This document shows positions 58,040-64,000 of a stretch of 64,000 bases of DNA, in pieces. The number at the start of each line of letters is the position of its first letter. The first letter of the stretch is position 1. This DNA is from Spirometra erinaceieuropaei (taxonomy: Eukaryota; Platyhelminthes; Cestoda; Diphyllobothriidea; Diphyllobothriidae). The stretch covers positions 63,611 to 127,610 of the forward strand of contig CACRXP010000094.1 of the NCBI GenBank assembly GCA_902702965.1. The letters are read 5' to 3'. The translations under genes were made by a program, and so were the position numbers. The notes beneath the pieces are model-generated. The model searched no databases and was not told where the DNA came from. It was given only the letters and a program-made list of their open reading frames with translations.

Positions 58040-59690
58040 CCGTAAATTTGCGTGTCCACATTTACAGCTAACAATGTGAAAAAGGATTAGTCGGACTATA
58101 AGCCACCAGATGTGCACTAATTATTAGTTGAATAAAAATTCGTTTGCACGGGACAATTTTTATGATAGTAACATTTCTACGTTTGGAACTTAATTTCCCA
58201 TAAGCTTTAACATTTACGGCATCTATTTTAATGGATGCAAAGGTAGTCTCGTGAAAGACAATGAAGAACATGAATGCCATCATTTTTGAGCAACAAACAC
58301 ACTGCAAGTGTCACTTATTCGTCTCTTCGTAATTGGTAAAAGTTCTTTCGCATTTAGAATATTTTAAAGCAGTATTCTCAGTCAAACGGTATACATATTT
58401 GAACGAAAATCTAAATCAACTTATGTTCGGACGACTATTTTTGATGTTTAATATGTATAACTAGGCCTGCCTATTCGCGTAAGTTCTCTTTTGTCAGGAA
58501 ATCAATTTAAACTGACGGATTTTGCAGTACAGAACTTGCGATTTTCAAAATCAACTTTCATCATCTCGTAAATTAGATGGAACATGTTGTAAGCAGGCTG
58601 CTTATAAATAGCCAAGGTTATGTCAACTTTAAAGCTCCAGATGTCCGGGTCTGTGTGATTTCATGCTATGAAATGCCGCAATGATGCCTAACGGCAATCT
58701 TTTGTCAAAACAGTTCGGCATTTTCTGTACCCTGCGAATACTCAATAAAGAACAAAGAGAGGCCTCTGAACAAAGCGGCTTTGTTTACTATAAAACATGC
58801 ATTAGGGCATTGTTTGCATGATATATTTTCAGTGCTGCGTGCGCCAGAAAATAAATAAGCAGGAGATTAGGAGATTTGCAAAATTGTAAGAATTATATAA
58901 TAACTCTCTTGCGTCTTAAATAAAAATAAAAAAAATTCACTCTTTGCATAAACATATGGAAGTTCAGAGTTGGGATGCAACAGTGTCAAGTACGGGAAAG
59001 TATTCCGATTTTTTTGGAATAAAGTAACTATTATTGCGTTAGTGGCTTAGATCTATTCTACAATATGTTGTCAGTTTAATAGATTATGTAAAATGGTCAA
59101 TAAATGGGTAAGAGTACTTTGGACAAGATTTATATATAGCATTTTTGGAGTGTTAATTACACACAAGAAGAAATACGTAGGGAATTTGCATGCGTAGTCA
59201 CTCTTTCGCTGGGTTCTGTCTTTTCAAACAGACAAGAATGGGTGCATTCAAAAGTCAAAATCTTAGCGTAGCTTTCGCATCATGCCCAACAGTAGTGCAA
59301 TCCCACATAGGAATTACTTCCTTTCTTAATACGCATTTCGCGGGATTAGAAACTGGCTGTATAACTAATGTGTAAAAGTACACGAAAGAGAAAAGAGGAC
59401 GTCTTGTGAGAGTTGGAATCCTGCTGACGGTAGTCCTAACTCTGGAGACTGCGGGAGGTTTTCAGGAGGAGTCACCATCTATGAACTCGTTCACAAAGGA
59501 TTATACAAAGACAGAATCGCTACCGTTTTGGCATTGTTAACATACGAGAACGGTGCTGCAGATCGCACGCATTGATACAGACATTTGCGTAGGTAAATAT
59601 CATCATTAATCATCTACTGCACTTATAAAAGAGAGACTGATGGGTTCTCTAGCGATTATCTGTGTGTTAGCAAACTGATTGCCACGGTTG
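58040..59690. other. AT-rich spacer without recognised features
   Basis: No gene or repeat supported. The minus-strand frame at 58,068-58,307 has an exon-like look but no splice pattern I can defend. Confidence 0.35.
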
Positions 59691-59799
59691 TTTTCGAAAA
59701 AAAACAGCAATTTGGATGTGCATCGAGCACTGCTTACTAAAACACCCAAAGTTACCTTACTCGCCTATCAAAAAAAACCCGCTGGGATTCGCAACCGAG

Positions 59800-59920
59800 G
59801 TTAAGGGTAGGTATTTGCACCTTAAGTTGTCCGAATACATAGCAACATTCAGTTTTGCCGTGGACACATTGCCTGCACAAGAAAATGACATTTATTCCAA
59901 GAGGCCGAAAAAGCGAGCAA
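59800..59920 (-). CDS. Possible small exon after the 60-kb exon
   Basis: On the minus strand a good acceptor (TTTTCTTGTGCAG, near 59,917) is followed by a short open stretch. In the phase given by the 60.16-kb donor it reads a Cys-rich segment (QCVHGKTECCYVFGQLKV). It could continue the unknown gene of 60.16-60.44 kb. Very tentative. Confidence 0.2.
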
Positions 59921-60162
59921 ACATGCAACGCGTAAGATGCCGAACACTTTCATACCGGTTTATATCATCAGATTTTTATTTTAGTTATGTACTGTATATT
60001 GTAGTCAAAAAATAACCATTTAAAGGCAGGTCTGAACACAATTTTATGTTTGCAATTTTATTGACTAAATTTAGGCATATTATCTGCTTTAGGATGCCTG
60101 CTCTTTCATGACCCACAACCTCTAAGTCATGTAAACAATGGCGTCTCATTACAGGACACAAT

Positions 60163-60438
60163 TGCTCATCAAACTCATTGATGCTGCATTGGTTGCAAGT
60201 TGGTTAATTGTGTTGACCGTAAGTTCCCTCCATTGTGCTCGTACAGCCGTTACGTTAGTTCCCCTCTTCAACACGTGGCGAGCGTTTATGCTGTTAAAAA
60301 CAAGTTTTGCAAATTGCAGCACTGTTTCCCTGGACATATCGCTGGTAGTAACATAGAATTCGACGACAGACACAACATTCGTCGCATTCAGTTTCATGGA
60401 ATCCAAGAGTACAATCTCAAACTCCTGAATTCCATAAA
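60163..60438 (-). CDS. Probable internal exon, possibly SEA-like domain
   Basis: Open from an acceptor (CCTTTTATTTAAAG, near 60,439) to a donor-like CCT|GTAATG near 60,163. About 92 codons contain three N-x-T/S sites (NATN, NVTA and a later one) and an alternating hydrophobic strand (VVSVVEFYVTTSDMSRETVL) followed by a helix (QFAKLVFNSI). This layout resembles SEA domains of membrane mucins, but only by general pattern. No other exon of the gene could be joined with certainty. Confidence 0.35.
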
Positions 60439-60469
60439 TGTAGCCCTTTAAATAAAAGGAAAGCAAGTA

Positions 60470-61530
60470 AAAACTGCATTTAAGCTTTCTTCATCATATT
60501 TAAGTCGACGTCAAGGAAACAAGAAATGTTTGTATAAATCTAGTGAAATATTTGGTAAAAATAACGCCGTCATTTCAATTTATAAGTGACTTTTCCAGAT
60601 AAGCGAATATGGGGTGTCGAGGAATGTGGAATAACTTGGGAAACGATTTTGTCCTAGATTATTTAGAAAAATATATGTGGTTAACGGTAGGTCCAGTGTT
60701 GTAAATATCTGTTAAAAAAGTCACTGCATCATTTACCATTGACAATTGGACGAGGGGGATTTTTATGCCTCAATACTTGTTCTTATTAAGCCAAAGTTAG
60801 TAAAAAATAACTTCAAATTCCCGATCCCCAAATACCCTGTGAGTTATTAGCACATTTACAATTAATTTTCCTAAAACTATCAATAGTTTTTCACTTAAAA
60901 AATTGCTATTTTTCGAAATACGCAAAACCTTGACGACATATCGTGAATATTGCATTTCGACAAATTTAATTTGACGAGATTAATGTCCAAGCTTCGCACG
61001 CTTTGTAAGTGTCATACACATAAGTTCAGAAAACAAGATTCACATGCCGACGATGTTAAACACTGGGTCAACGCAAAATGTGTCAAAATACGTGCAAGGT
61101 AGCCTTTAAAGCCGCCAAACTTCAAAAGTGTGGATTCAATTTCAGGCAAACAACACTGTTGCTAAACAGAAATGCAAAACAGAACTGTCATAGGAGTAAG
61201 CAGATAACGGGCATCTTTTAGTGCTACGCAAAGCATACGATTCTAAAAAACATTAATCAGCGTCAACAAACGTTTCGATACATCAATTGCCGCACCTCCA
61301 AAAGACAGCGGTGGACGTCTTTACCCACTGAATAAAGCACGTCTTAAAAGTTTGCAGACCACTATCTTATATTTAGACATGCGTTTGTTTTTTTGTGTAA
61401 AAAATGCAATCTGTATGGTTTACTATTTGTTTTCAGTGGCGATTGATAAGCGTAAAGGTATACAAATAAATTGGTTTATGCTTACTATGAGGACGACGTA
61501 GATGTTAACATAAGAAAACGTTAGATTACA
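60470..61530. other. AT-rich spacer without recognised features
   Basis: I searched the minus strand here for an exon 3 belonging to the 61.5-kb exon; only an acceptor-like TTTTTTAG near 61,245 with a short frame was seen. Confidence 0.35.
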
Positions 61531-61533
61531 TGC

Positions 61534-61739
61534 CACTTTTGTGTTCAACGTTACTCCATCTATGCCAACCTTTACACAAGCATGTATTGTGGGATCTGTC
61601 GGAGTGGTCATTTGAAATTTCGTCTTGGTATTTCTTCCATACATGCGTTCCGAATAAAATAAGGATATTCTGCGTAGTCCTTCTAATAAAATTTCTTCCA
61701 GATTAACGTTCCCTCGTCTACGAGGACAAGGCATCTTGG
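61534..61739 (-). CDS. Exon 2 of the 206-nt subfamily, open
   Basis: Entry at an acceptor (TTGATTAAG, AG at 61,741-61,740) in phase 1, exactly 11 bases before the Cys codon as in all other family members. The exon is 206 nt long. It encodes CPRRRG, VNLEEILLEGLRRISLF, TKFQM, DPTIHACVKV and TLNTKV. The 28.3-kb pseudo-exon aligns without gaps. At the position of the 28-kb GTATGT donor this copy has GCATGT, so it would need a GC donor, or the exon reads on for some 30 codons without a stop. Exon 1 and exon 3 were not found. Confidence 0.5.
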
Positions 61740-61744
61740 CTTAA

Positions 61745-64000
61745 TCAAACATAGATAATAGGCAACATTAATAAGGAAGTTAAAATAATTTGCATTATTA
61801 CAGCGTGCCTAATTTACTACAGATAGTTAGATAACATGCAGAACACGTATCCCATGTAGGCTATTGTGCCTCAAATAAGCCTGAATCAGTTCACGTAGTA
61901 CTCAAAGTTGTGGGCTCGAAAGCGACTAAGATGTTTAAAAATCATCAATGTATTAGCTGAATACTAATATGCATCAACATGGCTATGTTGTTAAGGCGTT
62001 GTTCTATCGAATCTATATACAACGCCGGTCTTCTAGCTGTTAAAAAGTTAAGCAAAAGCCCTCCATATAGGTGTTTCGCACATTATGTAAAACCGCGGAC
62101 TAAATTTCTAAAATTTCTGTGTGCCTCCATATTTCTATTGAGAATTCCAGTTAACCTCGATACTTGTACAGTACTAAAACTGTACTAACCTTTTGTTAAA
62201 GGGCCGCAACAAATATAAGGATACAAATGCGATGAGTTACACTACAACTTCGTTAGGGCCAACTCACGTGCATTTGCCGTCCGCTTGCAAGCAAAAGTTG
62301 GTAGCAAATACTGGAATATCGCTAGCACTCCTAGGACCAGAAGGCACTTCATGTGAACAAGAAATGCGATTTACTTTCTCAGGGATCAGCGCACATTAAA
62401 ATAGGAACATCACGACCAATGGAACCAGTTTGTGCGGTCCATTTTGTATGCACCAGCATCGTCTGTACTCATTCGTTAGAAGCTGACAAATGTTTACATT
62501 GCAGTTACTTGCATGTTAATCCAAAGGTCAATAATGTTGTTTTACGTTTACTGATTTTATTGTGTTCCCTATTTTTAGGGTTTACAGTCAATCTGAATAA
62601 ATGAGAAGTCAGAAATTTACATTAAATATGCCTAACCATGAAATTTGGACTGAAAATTAAAAATAAGATTTCAACTTCAAAAGTTTACATAGTTGTGCTG
62701 TAATAACAACTATGTTGTGGTATATCAATAATATATTCCTCTAATCTCAGGATGCTGGCTTATGAAGAAGTTCCTTTTTGCCACCTACGTTACATGCACT
62801 TCGTAAATATGATCATTTTAGTAGCGTAAATTTTGGCTGTCAGTTTTTGGAACCCTTATGAATTCAAATATGATTACAGAACAACACCAATAAAGCATTT
62901 ATTACTATGCTCATTTTTCAGAACATTACGTGTTCTTTGAGTTTTACACTCAAAGAATATGTATCTTTGAGTTTAAAAATTCTATTTATAACATTTCTGT
63001 ATACAGTGGTTAACAGTCGGCTAAAAACGTTTAGACCGTGAATTTAGGTTTCCTGTATTTTGAATTATTTCATGATTTTCATCTATTATTTTAGTGACGG
63101 TAATTCAAACGATTACATTTTCTTCAGAGAAAGTTTTAATTAACAATCAATCACTTTTTTTGCGACAGATGAGCTGATTTAAGTGTTACAAATGCAAGAA
63201 ACCATTATTGCTGGAAACGAGTTAGGACAACTGAGTGAAGATGGTGAACATTAGATTTTTTGATTCCTTTAAAATAGCTTTTGTAAAAAGTACTGTTTGA
63301 CCCTGTCTGTTTTGCTAAACCCTTGTGTTGCAGTGGGTACAATTTTTTGTATCCTTTTATACAGTTTTAACAGTTTATAGTTATATAGTTATAGTTTTAT
63401 AGTTATAAAAGTTATGTAGTTAAATATATACATTTTAAAGACCCTTTGTGCCCTACTACATGCATATCTGAAGGAACTGTGACCGTAATTAAAAAATGCA
63501 TTACTTGGAGTTCATACCTTTGTTTTTCACGTTATTTTGAACGTTTCGCAAGATAAGTGACAGTTACTTGAAATTTGTAAAAGGTAAACAACATCGCATC
63601 GGACGCTTTAGGAATCGTGCAGACAAAATTCTGTGTCATGTTTAAACCAAGTCCGTACCTTTAACCGGGAAACAATCCGACATAAGATCTGCATGATTCA
63701 TATGAGGTCAATCGTACCAATGAAAAGAAAAGGAGTTTTGGTTATGTAAATCCTGATTTTGCCAACAAGGTATGCCTTACATCAACTGAGGCACATGGAC
63801 GACGATTTGCTTAATAGGCACTAATAAGGACCTTATACATTTTATATGACATGATTGCAACAGGTTTATTTAATGACGGAAAGTGATTGCGTTTCATAGA
63901 CTTGAGATGATTTCTCTCTATTACATCCTGGTATGCGCCAGGGCGGTGAATTAAAGCTGTAAGGTTTTGTGAATTTAACGCAAATGTCATCCTTAAACGT
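61745..64000. other. AT-rich end of the window, nothing firm
   Basis: Plus-strand frames at 61,979-62,188 and 62,193-62,604 are open but unrecognised. A run of TATAGTTATA-type short tandem repeats lies at about 63,370-63,425. No gene called. Confidence 0.4.

Overview
The window looks like a piece of a flatworm nuclear genome, most probably a tapeworm of the diphyllobothriid kind. The evidence is an AT-rich background with very short spliceosomal introns (78-106 nt), a dense load of Penelope-like retroelements (PLEs), tRNA-derived SINE copies and a degenerate CCCTAA-type array. No rRNA, operon, CRISPR array or bacterial gene structure is present. The species is an inference; family similarities are judged by eye, without any search.

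Retroelements dominate what can be recognised. One PLE family (PLE1: reverse transcriptase plus C-terminal GIY-YIG endonuclease) is present as a tandem pair at 1-3560 (+), as broken copies at 9.4-10.4 kb (-), 18.8-19.9 kb, 40.4-41.2 kb and 45.4-45.9 kb, and as a young, almost complete copy at 47.7-51.0 kb (-). Short tail-only copies (pLTRs) lie at 23.7, 30.8 and 34.2-34.4 kb. The tail carries a TATAAATA box, a CTGATGA-stem-GAAAC motif resembling half of a hammerhead ribozyme core, and an AATAAA signal within about 100 bp. Several copies are capped at the 5' side by an inverted piece of the same element; in the youngest the two arms are 872 bp and almost identical. A second PLE family (PLE2) is present at 53.2-53.8 kb (+) and 56.6-57.6 kb (-). 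A long-terminal-inverted-repeat foldback family occurs at 5.5-6.8, 11.4-12.1, 14.5-15.5, 42.9-44.65 and 52.3-52.6 kb; the fourth copy has swallowed a head-to-head SINE pair. A probable solo LTR lies at 54,898-55,254, and a tRNA-like foldback at 47.53-47.68 kb.

Between the repeats is an unnamed family of small secreted-protein genes with a shared architecture: exon 1 encodes a signal peptide and ends in phase 1; exon 2 (251 nt in one subfamily, 206 nt in another) runs phase 1 to phase 0; exon 3 follows a short intron. Members or remnants lie at 4.05-4.68 kb (-), 21.35-22.45 kb (+), 28.26-28.46 kb (-), 30.2-30.85 kb (+), 36.8-38.4 kb (-, complete and open), 56.2-58.0 kb (+, PLE2 in intron 1) and 61.53-61.74 kb (-). 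This is the best candidate for something undescribed in the window. Further possible exons of unknown genes are at 25.8-26.5 kb (+) and 60.16-60.44 kb (-). Most of the remaining sequence is AT-rich with no supportable gene.
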